DNA of 64,000 bases from Xenoacremonium recifei. Its lineage: Eukaryota; Ascomycota; Sordariomycetes; Hypocreales; Nectriaceae. Location of the stretch: contig WOFQ01000003.1 of the NCBI GenBank assembly GCA_012184525.1, positions 682,001 to 746,000 of the forward strand, written 5' to 3'. Below are positions 43,495 to 54,769 of this stretch, piece by piece. Below the pieces are notes generated by a model, which did not search any database, was not told where the DNA came from, and saw nothing but the letters and a program-made list of their open reading frames with translations. The position numbers and the translations under genes are program-made. Numbering within the stretch: position 1 is the stretch's first letter; each line of letters begins with the position of its first letter.

Positions 43495-44725
43495 GATGAC
43501 CCAGTTGAAAGGTGCAAAAAGAAAACCAGGGATACAGGATAAAAGCAGATGCAATGCAGGCTGCGCGGGATGCAGATCGAGTCGAAAGCGAGGCTATTCG
43601 GGGGGACTCTGTGATCTTCATATACTCCAACTGCAACCCGCATCAACAACCCCCAAACCCCATATCCCCGGATGCCAGTCGGTCGGAGAGCGCACGACCA
43701 GGGACCGGCCAAACACACTGGGGCACCCGCAAAAAACCTGTTTCCCCAGGGGACCGATTCCGTCTGCTACTCTGTACAAACCGCAATGGTGCTTTTCTGG
43801 GGTTGACCTGGGTGAGGGGACCGTAGCAATGGGCGGGACTGCGGTTTTGGGTAGAGTGAGGGCATCTAGAAGCGAAGTGAGGCAAGGATTTTGAGGTCTG
43901 AGGGCGCCATTTTTGATCCGGTCGTATGGGGACTGGGGATTTTCGCGAAGGGACCCTAGGGAGAAGGTTAACCTAGGCAGCAAGATAATTTCTAGCGTTG
44001 GACTAGAGCTTTGAGATCGACGGGTGAGAAAGCCGATCTACGTCAACTTGTAGCTGAAGAGTTGGCCATATTGTCTATATGTTGAAGTTATAAGACCATA
44101 TGTTGAAGCTATACTCAACCCCAGTCCCCAATGCTACCATTAGGGGTCTCTTCTCCTCGGACGAGTCTCTCTTGTTGATGCCAGCAAGTTTCATGGTGGA
44201 GTTGTTCGCAAACAGCCATGCGGTAATAGTGGTGATGTCACGTTAATTCCCGATGCTCATGGGCTGAATTAAACTGTTCGATGGTGGAGCTTTTGTGGCT
44301 GCTTTGCTTGAACGTGTGGAGGATCGCGTGTCGGAGATCGTCGTTGGCAGCTGTAAGCGGGAGTCATGGAACGTGGTTCATCAGAGATGGAGCTGAACCC
44401 AGGGTTCGCTTACAGCTTCCATAGTGGCGGAATTAGTCAAAACAAGAACCACAACCGAGTTTGGGAGAGTTCGGGCTCCTGACATCGGCCTCTGCCGAGT
44501 GTCCATAATAGGAAATTATTTTGCAACGGGTAAACCCCGCGACTCGAGGAATCTAGACCCTTAGACTCAGGAACCGTTCCAAAGAGGCATGTGGAAACGC
44601 CAGTACCATGGCATGACCATTTGAAGATGCCAGAGATGTAAAAGCAGGAGGATGGTCTTGAGGGTTTGCGACTGCAATTGTTGACTTTGCTTCTGAGCGT
44701 TCGAGTTGTAAGAATAATAGACAAC
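43495..44725. promoter_or_regulatory. divergent promoter region, sugar transporter / DHA kinase
   Basis: This 1.23 kb between two start codons contains no convincing coding frame. It is the longest spacer within the metabolic cluster, so shared control elements could lie here. No paired operator was identified with confidence. Confidence 0.4.
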
Positions 44726-46808
44726 ATGACATTGGGTATTACAGCTTTCGCCGCCGATTGACAGACGGACGACTAACGGGAGCCTAGGAAAGAGCTTCAT
44801 CACTGGCGCATCGAGTCCCGTCGAGCGCACACTGCGAAGTTGTATACTGAGGGATCCAAGTCTGAGCATAATTGCCTCTGAAAAGGGTGAGCCCAATAGG
44901 ACCACAAACAAGTCCCAAGCTGACATTGCGGCAAGTCCTCTATCGGCGACGATCCACGAACGATGACAAGGTCGTGTTATTGTCAGGAGGCGGGTCGGGA
45001 CATGAGCCGGCACACGCGGGATACCTCGGCGAAGGAGCGCTCGACGTAGTCATCGCGGGAGAGATCTTCGCATCGCCATCGGCTTCACAGATATTAACAG
45101 GACTGAGAACAGTCAAATCGCCGAAGGGGTCAGTTTCACCGGGAAGGAGGAGCAAATGAGCAGAAGGTTGATGATGCGACAGGTCCCTCTTGATCGTCAA
45201 GAATTACACCGGCGACAAGCTCAACTTTGGCTTGGCGGCCGAGAAGGCGAAGGCTGATGGACAATCCGTCAACATGGTCGTGGTGGGAGACGACGTTTCT
45301 GTGGAGGGAAACACATTGGTCGGACAGCGAGGCCTTGCTGGCGTTGTCTTTGTGCATAAAGTCGCAGGCGCAAAGGCTGCCCAGGGGTAAGTGAAGGAAA
45401 TGTCTTCGAGCCGACCAGCGACGAGCCGATATTGACATGAGAGTCCAAAACAGTGCCGACTTGAACGAAGTCACCGCAATCGCAAAGAAAGCTGCTTCGC
45501 AAATGGCAACCGTCGCCGCGAGCCTCGATCGATGCAGCGTCCCCGGCCGATCACACCAAGAGTCGCTCCCGAGCAATCTACTCGAGTTTGGAATGGGAAT
45601 CCACAACGAGCCGGGTGTGAAGCGCGAGAAGATACCAACGCTCGAGATGACAATACGAAAAGCCCTCGAAATGATGTTTACCCCGAAGGCAAACATGTGG
45701 CAACCAAAGCCGGGACAGAAGGTCGCGTTGATGGTCAATAACCTTGGAGGATTGAGCGTGTTGGAGCTCGGTGTAATTGCAGACGAGGTCGTTCAGCAGC
45801 TGTCCCAGCGCGACATCCACATCGACAGAAGCTTGGTCGGGACCTTTGTGACATCGCTTGATGGACCCGGATTCTCAGTGACCTTGCTGCAATTAGATGG
45901 AGAGTTGACGAAACTGCTTGACGCACCCACGACAGCGCCCGCTTGGCCACGAAGTATACACGGATGGGCAACGGATGCCGAGTCAATTGCGACAAGAGAA
46001 ACGACGATATCGAATGCGCCCGAGGTCGGACTGCGCGACACTGGAGTGAAGGGTAAGTCCGCTAACAGTTGCCTTTGCTTGACTCAGGGCCATCTGCTGA
46101 CGAGCTCCCAGTCCCCACTGCCCTCATCCAGGCCATCATCTCAGCGGTAGCGAAGACGACCACAGAAGACGAACCGAAAATAACAGACTATGACACCCTG
46201 GCTGGGGACGGCGACTGTGGGGAAACTCTTCTCAACGGCGTTAACGGTAAGCGACTTGGTGTGCTGGAGTGAGGCAATCCGAGCCGATCGGCTAACTCTG
46301 CTCAGGCCTCGTCAAGGAGTTCCAGGGAGAAAGTGCCGATGCGCTTGACATTGGTCAGGTGTTTCGAAGGACGGCAACCACAGCAGAGAGGAGTATGGGA
46401 GGCACTTCGGGGGCCATTTATGCCATCTTCCTCAACGCCGTGGCCAATCGTCTGACTGACATCGCAACTTCGGCTAAATCTGCGCCGAAGGTTGCAGACC
46501 TGATTCAGGAAGCACTTCAGGGGGGTCTCGAGGAGCTTTGCCGATACACTCCGGCTAGAATTGGGCATCGAACGTTGATGGACGCCCTGATGCCGTTTGT
46601 GTCGAACTTCAAGGGCTCGTCGGGCTCGCTCTCAGACGCCATAGCGGAGGCACGGAAGGGCGCCGAAGGGACACGGAAGATGGCCGCGGCGCTGGGACGG
46701 GCAAGCTATGTCGGCCAGGATCGTTTCGACGAGGAGGGTGGCATCCCTGATCCAGGTGCACTGGGTGTTGTGAGCATCCTACGTGGTATTGAAGCAGCTT
46801 TGCAATGA
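44726..46808 (+). CDS. dihydroxyacetone kinase, fused DhaK-DhaL (ATP type)
   Basis: Seven exons (44726-44735, 44788-44886, 44936-45128, 45183-45386, 45454-46052, 46112-46246, 46306-46808) give 580 residues. The DhaK half shows LLSGGGSGHEPAHAGYLGEG, IVKNYTGDKLNFGLA, VGQRGLAGVVFVHKVAGA and FGMGIHNEPG, whose His219 is the residue that binds the substrate carbonyl covalently. The DhaL half has LAGDGDCGETLLNG, the ATP/magnesium motif, and SMGGTSGAIYAIF. Both active-site halves are intact, so the enzyme should phosphorylate DHA (also glyceraldehyde or erythrulose) to the ketose phosphate. The first exon is only 10 nt. An alternative acceptor (46088) would add eight residues between the domains. It sits between a transporter and a Zn2Cys6 regulator. 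Confidence 0.9.
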
Positions 46809-47267
46809 TGATTGGCGACGAGAATGCGGAACCGAAGAAGAGGGGGACATAATTCAGATGGAGGAAGGTGGTTTCCGCATTGGACTTTCCGACGGCAGGT
46901 CTAAGCGGACTTACCCGTTTGGTGCATCCCGGAAATCCTGCGCAGCGTGGAATTGGGAGTTGGTTCAACAACAGCACAACCACAGAGAAAAAAATTCGAA
47001 AAACTTGCATGAACTGCTGAGATCCGATATTTCCTTGTTTGGCATTCCGAAGTGTCGCATTGTTGGTTGTGATGGGTCGTATTAACCGCTTCTTAGAGTC
47101 CCGAGATCCTGTCTTTGGCGTCTCGAATTGCCCTTCTCCACCCAAACCGTCCATCGGTTCAGCGAACATCCCCACCTGAACATCATCAATTCGCGATCCA
47201 CGACGTTGCCTGAACGTGTCTCTGGAGTCTCTCGCCTCACGGCTACACATGCTGTGTACAGCTCTCC
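46809..47267. other. intergenic, promoter of the Zn2Cys6 gene
   Basis: The 459 bp contain no supported gene. They hold the 3' flank of the kinase and the leader of the regulator gene. Confidence 0.5.
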
Positions 47268-49321
47268 ATGGATCAGCCTTCAGGCCAAAGCAGCCGAAGC
47301 AGCACCCGTCAACTCCAGCCGCCGAAGAAGCGCACGCGAACCCGGACGGGATGCCTCAATTGTCGGCGCAAGAAGCGGAAGTGCGACGAGGGCCGACCAG
47401 CCTGCGGCACCTGCTGCCGACGGAACGAAGACTGCGAATGGGGGCTGAAGATCACGTTCCGCGAAGAAAATGCACAGGGTATCAAATGCACGCACCCGTC
47501 GATGCGGAGGATGGCGAGGAGGCGGCCGCCAAAGGAGTTCGAGATCCTGGACGTCACGTCCGAAGTGATCCGGGACTACAACTTGCCATCGCCGTTGCTT
47601 GAGTCTGACGAGGAAACAGAGCCGAGGCAAAGCATTGGTAAGGACTTGCGTACTAGTGTGAACCAAAACATGCTGTGGTGCTGACACTCAACCCTCTAGA
47701 CCACCGAGGACCTCGAGGAGGCGTACTCAGGAGACCCTCCACATACCTCAATGAGAGTCTTCACCCAGATGCGAGCTTCCTTGCGGCTGGCCCCAGCCTT
47801 GCATCACCCTCGTCGCAGCGTCAGACTGAAAGCGCAGTCGCCAATCTCATCTATCTCAGTCAAGGCGGCCAACCCGATTCGTCGCCTGTCGACCCCGGCT
47901 TACACATGCGGATTGACACCCTGCCGATAGACATGCTTGCCGACTACCCCTATGTAGAGCAGATGCAAGCATTCACTCCCGAGGGAACTTCGGAGGATGG
48001 AATCTTCCTCCCCGGCTCCGCATATCACGAACTACACTCGACCTTGCGAAATCATCTTATACAAGAGGTCCGATCCAATGCCCCTACTAGGACTGCCACG
48101 CCACGGCCTGGCATCGAGAATGGCTGCGATGTCACACAACGGAGTGATCATGCCCAGGTCGCTATCCAAATTTCCGAAGAGTTCCCAGTCAGATACGCAC
48201 ACTCGCCACTGCTTTCGCATGCCGAAGAATGCGATCTCTGGAAGAACTGGTTTGATGAGATTGCACCTTGGTTGGACAAGTTCGACAGGGACCGTCACTT
48301 CCAGATGATCATACCGACTCTAGCAAGAGAGCATGACTATCTCCGCTACTCGATGCTCGCCTTATCTGCAAGGCAGTTCGAGCTCAGGGGTACCGCACTA
48401 CCCATAGACCGAAGCCTCGCCCTCTATCAAGAAGCCATTCACCAACTACTTCCTCACCTCCCAACCCGCAGGACCGCAGTCATCGCAACGTGTGTTATCC
48501 TATGTGTTCTCGAGATGCTTAGTTGCTCGCCAAAGGCCTGGCGCCGCCACCTCGATGGTTGTGCGAGTCTCATGGAAGCTGTGGGTATCAATGGCTTCGT
48601 CGGCGGCACCGAACAGGCATTGTTCTGGTGTTTTGCCCGGATGGACGTCTGCGGTGGCCTCATCTCGTCGGTCAAGACACTCATTCCCGCTGCGCACTGG
48701 GCATCCAAAACGGACATTGACGCTGACGTCGAGCTATTCCGGACCACGACCGACTTTGAGCAATGGGCGAATTACGCCGTCTATTTGATCGCCAACGTTC
48801 TCGATCTATTGGCTCCTCTACCTGCAGAGACGATGCAAGCACCAGCTCGCAACGATCCCAAATTCTGCAGTCGGTGGATGAAGCTCTGGAAATACATTTG
48901 TGACTGGTACCAGCAGCGACCAGCACCTCTCCTCCCCATCATGACGATGCCGTCCTCAGACAACTCCCCTTTCCCGACAATCCTCTTCTCAAACCCAGCC
49001 GCCATCTCTGGAAACCAGCTCCACCACACTGCTTCGATCCTTATGCTTCAGAATCAACCGTCCGTCGTCCGTCTCGCTCCTAAACCGCGGAGTATCCTGT
49101 GGCATGCGAGGCATGTGTGCGGGATCAGCATCTCGAATGACCACCACGGCGCCTGGACGAACGGCATCCAGCCACTGTGGATTGCGGGAAGGTGTATGAG
49201 CCACCCGAGCGAGCATAGAGCGATCATCGAACTCTTGGGTAGGATTGAGAGGGAGAGTGGCTGGGGTACTCGGTGGAGGGCGGAGGATTTGAAGGAGTTT
49301 TGGGGTGACCTTGGGGATTGA
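47268..49321 (+). CDS. Zn2Cys6 transcription factor, Fungal_trans_2-like
   Basis: Two exons (47268-47637, 47700-49321) give 663 residues. A basic lead (PPKKRTRTRTG) runs into the binuclear zinc cluster C29-x2-C32-x6-C39-x6-C46-x2-C49-x6-C56. The large C-terminal region contains SEECDLWKNWFDEIAPWLDKFD-type sequence (about 305 in the model), the landmark LRYSMLALSARQFE and LLGRIERESGW near the end, which mark the Fungal_trans_2 group of regulators. The intron is normal (GTAAGG/CTCTAG). It is transcribed away from the DHA kinase on the same strand and is the closest candidate regulator of the 36-47 kb metabolic cluster. Binding to CGG triplets is expected from the family but not shown. Confidence 0.88.
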
Positions 49322-49442
49322 TGTGGGAGACAGGAAATATCCGACGAGCTGTCGAGTCAGACGCCTGGATGAAGAGCGACGACTCAAATCGGCAATTCAC
49401 GCAGAAAAATAATTATGAAGCAAGATACCCCGGTTTTTCTTT

Positions 49443-50480
49443 TCAGGATGATGGAGAGTTTGATGGCGTGGAGGTTGGTATGATCAGTGGTGTTAGTCGG
49501 TCTTTGAGAGTCTCTTTGGGGAAGATGGAGATCTTCTTGTATTTTATCTCCATCTTCAAATCTTTCGGAGAAGGGTCACAGACTTCGAGATTAGTAGGAA
49601 ACCTGAACCTCCCGAGAAAAGCTGCGGATACCCAGCATCGGTAGAAGGTAGCAGTGTCTGAAGGCGGGTTTACCATCAGAGCCGAGACCTAAACCCAGGA
49701 TAATATTTAACAGGATAATCTTTATTTCGTGGCCGTCACATACTGACCTCATACCCATAGCCATCTGGTAGGATGTGGTCTTTCTTCCGAAGCCTGGGGT
49801 CAGCCTCCGCCCGAGCTTGAGCAAGCGCAAGGACCACGGCAGCAACGTAGGGCTCATGCTCCGGTATCTTTGGCTGGAGCCGGCGTAATTGGCGCTGCTT
49901 CAATAGATCGACTGGAGGATTTGGCTTTTGGCCAGGGACTTTGTGAGTGTTGATGCCGAGGTGGAAGCAACGCAGAGCGTTGATGTCTGACGGTTGGAGA
50001 AAGGCGAAGATCGGTGTCCTCTTCGAGGGATTGCTAGCTTTTCGGAGGCTGTAGGTCGGACCGTGAAGCCTGATGGTCTTTTCCTTGCCCCAGTGGAAAC
50101 TTCCTCCTCCTCTGGTTGAGCGCATATCAGAGCGAGCCTCACATGCGGGTGAGCGAAACATGGATTGCTACCTACCGATGTAACGCCAGGGGACCATACA
50201 GGGCGAAGAGCTTCTGGAATTCGGATGCCGTCAGTACTGGAGAATCGGATTTGACGACATTGCCGTTCGTGGACTTGTCATGTGGCAATTCAATAGGCTC
50301 AGGAGGCACCGTGTCTTTGAACTGATCGTCTCCTAGGCCACCGTCCCCCAATTGCTCTTCGCGGGAGAATGAGATGGCCAGAACCTCGAGATGTCGCGGG
50401 GTCCATTCAACCGGCGGTACGAGCAACCGTTCTCGCGGATAGCTCCGGAGGAGGTCGTCAATGCTACTGTGATAGGTCAT
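49443..50480 (-). CDS. hypothetical fungal protein (three-exon model)
   Basis: Exons 50176-50480, 49744-50111 and 49657-49443 give 295 residues. The first joins the second across LALHR/GGGSFHWGKEKTIRLHG. The second leads through EPYVAAVVLALAQARAEADP into the third, whose TATFYRCWVSAAFLGRF and PKETLKDRL give a continuous protein that a stop at 49736 would otherwise cut off. The last intron (49658-49743, GTATGT to CTTCAG) is 86 bp; a 59-bp alternative (GTCAGT at 49747 to TTTAG) keeps the same frame and adds about ten residues. The general pattern resembles small fungus-specific proteins of unknown function. There is no signal peptide or membrane segment. It is convergent with the Zn2Cys6 gene. 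Confidence 0.6.
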
Positions 50481-51394
50481 CTAAAAATGATTTCAGATTT
50501 CATGCAAAAGGTAGCGACATTGGGTTGAGTGGGAATAACGCTCAGAAGTATTGACGAGAGATGAACGCGGGATTTGGAAGTGATGATCAAAGTTCAAGTC
50601 CAGTCTGCGCAAGCTTTCACGAGACATGCGCAGCCCGCCCCACAGTTGCCTTACTGGAGCACAGTAACTGTGGTCATCACGACATCTATAATCGCATCAA
50701 AACGATAAACAGTTTTTCTGACTGCGAAAAGGGCGATAGTTTCTCAGTATGAGGCTCTTCGGTGACAGGGTCCTGCAGGGATTTGAATATCCCGCGGCGG
50801 CCATCCGACTCCGCGTCGTGGACACGTTTTGTTGAAGACTCTGTGACCTTGAGATCTGCGGCTTATTATATCATATGATATGACTCTACGAAATTCGCCG
50901 AGATAAAAATATGGGCTTTAGAGGATTCAATTGGAAAAAGTCTCCTGAGGTTGCCATCCGTTATCAGCGGCACCGCTTCTTCGTCGCTAAGCAGCATCAG
51001 ACCCCTGGTCTCGCTAATCGGTCACGATGGATGCACGTGGGCTAATAGAACAGGAAGACGGTTGTTCTTCTTTCGCCTGCGAACTACTATTTTCATGGAA
51101 TTTAGTATGATACGAATCTAAGAAATATTTTGGCAAGGGATTTTATATTGGTCTTCGGTAATAGCGCATTTCATGGGGTTTCCGCTGGTCAAGTGAATAT
51201 TTGGCGGTGGTGATGTTTAAGAGGTCTCGTATTCGGGGTAACGGAAGCGATCCTCTAAGAACTTGGAGACGCCGAACGAGACTTAATTATCGAGATAACC
51301 ACTACATTGAGAATTTGGCTTCTAACATAATTTTACGTAGTAAGGACTGCCGTAGGTAACTTTGCCTTCAATATTCGTTTCATTTGCACACAGC
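50481..51394. other. AT-rich spacer, no gene seen
   Basis: This 914 bp spacer, clearly richer in A and T than the flanks to the left, marks the left border of the terpene synthase/P450 island. No coding frame is supported. Confidence 0.5.
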
Positions 51395-53029
51395 TCAAAG
51401 AAGCAAATCCAGAGTTCCATCTTCTTTGAGATACTTTGTGATACCATATCTCTTCGAGTGCAGCCTTGGGATAATCAACGAAGTGTCGGTCAAATTAATA
51501 TATGATACTTACGAATACTCGATTGTGCCCGTCACACTTCTGCGAAGGCCATTCAGGTACTTGCGTAGAGCATGACTCAGAGGCTTCTCTGTTACAACAG
51601 AGGCTTCTAGCTTACGAGCGAGATCATCGAATCTATCTCGAGATTTCTGCAAGTCCTTCAAGAGACCATCCACAACCTCTTGCAGAGATTGCCCACCGGC
51701 AAGGACGACAGGGATAAGATTGATGACACAATCGGTGGCCTAAAAACATTAAAATCGTCTTCAATATAGAAGCAACAGGATACTCACGATTTCTTTTTTC
51801 AAGGACAAAATGTCGTTGATGCTAATTGTTGAGTGTAATTAGCCAATGCTCAAGAACCGTACATGATTCATAAACATACATAATGATGCAGACATTACAT
51901 TCCTTCCAACACTCTCGCATTGTTGCGGAGTCCATGATTCGTGAAGACAAAGCCGTCTCAACGGCGAGTCTAGATCTTTTGTTAAATCATTTGGCGGAAG
52001 GAAGGCAGGGACTTTGACCAAGACATACTCTTCAAGGCAACAATAGATGTGGTCGGCCGTTGTACCAAGACGCACTTCCATATAGTGCTCTCTGGTCGGC
52101 ATTTCATTAGCTAGTCGCTCAGCCTGTTCAATTTCAGTGCATTTGGAAAAGAACTCGACCTGTTCATAGAAGCGAGCTCTTTGCACTTGATATAATTAGT
52201 TAGATAGGGCTTTCATTGTTATAGTGACGGAAACCAACCTTTGTCGAAGATGACGGATGCTTTTTGGCCAAATTCTTTGAAGACACCGCACCCCTTACTG
52301 GGAGGCATAGGCTCACGACGACCGGTGCCTGAGCCACAATACGCCGAGAGAGTCCCTGAGAGCCATCGGGCGTACCCGAGAGCACCATCCAGAAGCCCAC
52401 CCCCAGGAGATGTTATAGCTTCCTGCTTGACTGGAGTGTCTTGAACTTCAAGCCAATATTTGACATAGTCGAGGGATTGCTGCCGAAAGAGACAGGCTTG
52501 TTCAAAGTCGTCCGAAAGGGCATGCTCATTCGTGTCGATGGTATCATCCCAGAGGAAGGCCCATGCAGTGAAAATGCCACAGAGATAGATGCGTTCCCAT
52601 TTTGCGTCGGGGTACCAACTATTCAAAGGTAAGCCAGATATTGCTGTATGCTATGGGATCTGGTCAGCTCACAAGGAACAAAAAAGGGCAAAGTCGCTCT
52701 TCTTGAATTTTTCTCGACGCTTCTCATCAGATATGACTCTATAGACATCCAGCTGTAAGCATTTAAATTCATACTTGGTCTTTACCCACTTCAAGGAGCA
52801 GTAGAGATTGACAAAGTTCGATTACCGACCTTTCAAAAATCTGATCGATCACCAGCTGCAAGTTCTCATAGTGGATGTTCTGGTTGCCTTGTGGCCATGT
52901 GGAAAACATCTCCAGAATGTTGGGAAGATGCATTGTCTGGCCCCGCAGCTTACCAGCAAGTGAGGCATGCGATGTGACCTTACTGATGGTATTCTCCATG
53001 ATTGAGTGGATAGATGTTACCGAGGACAT
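51395..53029 (-). CDS. class I terpene synthase (sesquiterpene-synthase-like)
   Basis: Seven exons (52826-53029, 52673-52752, 52239-52618, 51876-52185, 51788-51821, 51513-51739, 51395-51464) give 434 residues. WAFLWDDTID places the Asp-rich DDxxD metal motif at 119-123. NDILSLKKE at 327-335 is a perfect NSE triad (Asn327, Ser331, Glu335) and is only complete when the 34-nt exon 5 is joined. SKRYGI near the C-terminus resembles the Arg-Tyr pair that senses diphosphate. Such enzymes ionise farnesyl or another prenyl diphosphate and cyclise it. There is no prenyltransferase domain. Donor GTTTAT of intron 4 is weak, so that junction should be checked. Codon use is AT-rich compared with the left part of the window. 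It is divergent from a P450. Confidence 0.88.
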
Positions 53030-54769
53030 GGTTCTGAAGTTTGGGTAATAATGAGGATGAATTAAGTGTTCTAAATCTCGCTTATGGGTGAGAATTGAAA
53101 GATATGTACAGAACCGACTAGTTGGCTGACATGATATATAAGTTCGAATTTTCGGCTCGAAGGAAAGGAATCAGTGATCTGACCCCCTCAAATCCTATCA
53201 ATGGATCTTTGGTCATTCCTTCAACATAGTGCCTATTAGGCAAATTCCCGGCAGGCATCAGAGGCTATCACGGAGAGCTTCCGATCTCTCGACGCGTTTC
53301 TACCTGACTCGATCGGTAACACTCCGTAGACTCTTACTCGAGTCGTAGTTTATTGTCGATCAATCCTATGGCGAAAATGATATATCCCATGCATCTAGTG
53401 TTGCGTCATCTTTCCTTGACAATCTAGCTGACGATGCGCGCACAAATCCAAGATGTTCGCTGCATCCGAGACTCCCGGGACAGAACGTGACCTCATGCAT
53501 AAGACTATAGCTGCGATGGTAGACTTGTGTATGTGATATTTATACTCTTGCAAGGAAGTAGGTGGCATTCAAAGTCAACCCTCTCCAATAAGAAGCCGTG
53601 AACATCACGTTGTGGGCTGAACTTGTGACGACTGTAGTGATACCTACCGAGAATGGTTAATCTGGGAATTAGACTGGATGTCCATGCAGCGGGTATCCTT
53701 TTAAGTGCATTCGAGAAGAAGGATCGGGGACTCGGGCATTAAGAAAGTAAAGCCCGACTTACAATCTATCATATATCGGCTGCAGTCTTGGCAAGCCCCA
53801 GTGCGGGAAGATATCGTGCATTGCTGAAGACTTGACCACGAACCAATGAGCTAACAGCACGAGAGACGCCAGATCCTTCGTGATCGACTATACATAGAAG
53901 GAGTGGTGATCCTCCTATGCCTAACCTCTTTTGCCTCTTCGTTTCCCTGTTCCTTTTCTTGTCGATTAACTGGCTACTCCTGTGATGCTCGAAGCGCAAG
54001 TGACTTCGAGAACATGTTTACAATCAAGAAGACACAGAAATCAACCTTCGCTAACTTGGGACAGTGCTTTGGGAACTTTGGCCATCTAAAGTGTGCCATC
54101 TATTGTCCTGTCTCGACTCTTGATTGCACTAGGAAGCACTTTGCTGAACAGAGGCATATCCGGTGATCTGACAGACAGGAAGCATTTAGCGCCAATCCGC
54201 CTTGGAAAGCGCATCGCTTCTGGTGTTGCGACTGGGCAAAACCTGGCTAGCTCTATTCATTCAGACGTAATGGTCAGCCCGCCGGGTTTGCGATGTCAGT
54301 TTGAGGCACAAGATAGCGTGATGTCGTCAGCAAATAGTATGCATTTCCCGTGCACCGCCTTACTGGACCTGGCAAGCCCATGGACTCCTTCCAATGGCAT
54401 TACGCGGAGAAGGATATGGTGGTTTGAGATGCAAGGGATGTCGGATAATGGCTTCCTTGGACTACGACGCCGCGAGAAATCGCCTTCTTTAGTGAATCCT
54501 ATACTCGAGCTAGATCACTGGAAACGCGTCAGACAGGCGGTGAATCCCACCACACAGGATTCTATGTGTTGTAATGTCTCAGATATGCCCTAGTTCCACC
54601 TAGCGAGAAGTATGTGACGATTGTAGAGGCCGTAGTCTTGACATAGGGGATGAACTTATTGCTTACCTTGAGAAGTGAAATGAAGGTTGATTCTTTCATC
54701 AATCTTTTCATAATCACACATCCTGCCCAGGTACTGTCTGAATAGGCCAAAATAAAATCTTCAACTGCT
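53030..54769. promoter_or_regulatory. divergent region, terpene synthase / P450
   Basis: These 1.74 kb separate the two start codons and are long for a shared promoter. A 166-codon plus-strand frame (54093-54593) has no recognisable domain and is not called. Regulatory sites could not be defined. Confidence 0.4.

Noticed and set aside
46053..46087. 35-bp intron in the DHA kinase gene
   Set aside because: Shorter than the usual fungal minimum; the 59-bp version ending at 46111 has a CTGAC branch point and fits better, though both keep the frame.
54093..54593. 166-codon plus-strand frame between terpene synthase and P450
   Set aside because: No recognisable domain or composition of a protein; kept only as a remark because a small lineage-specific gene cannot be excluded.
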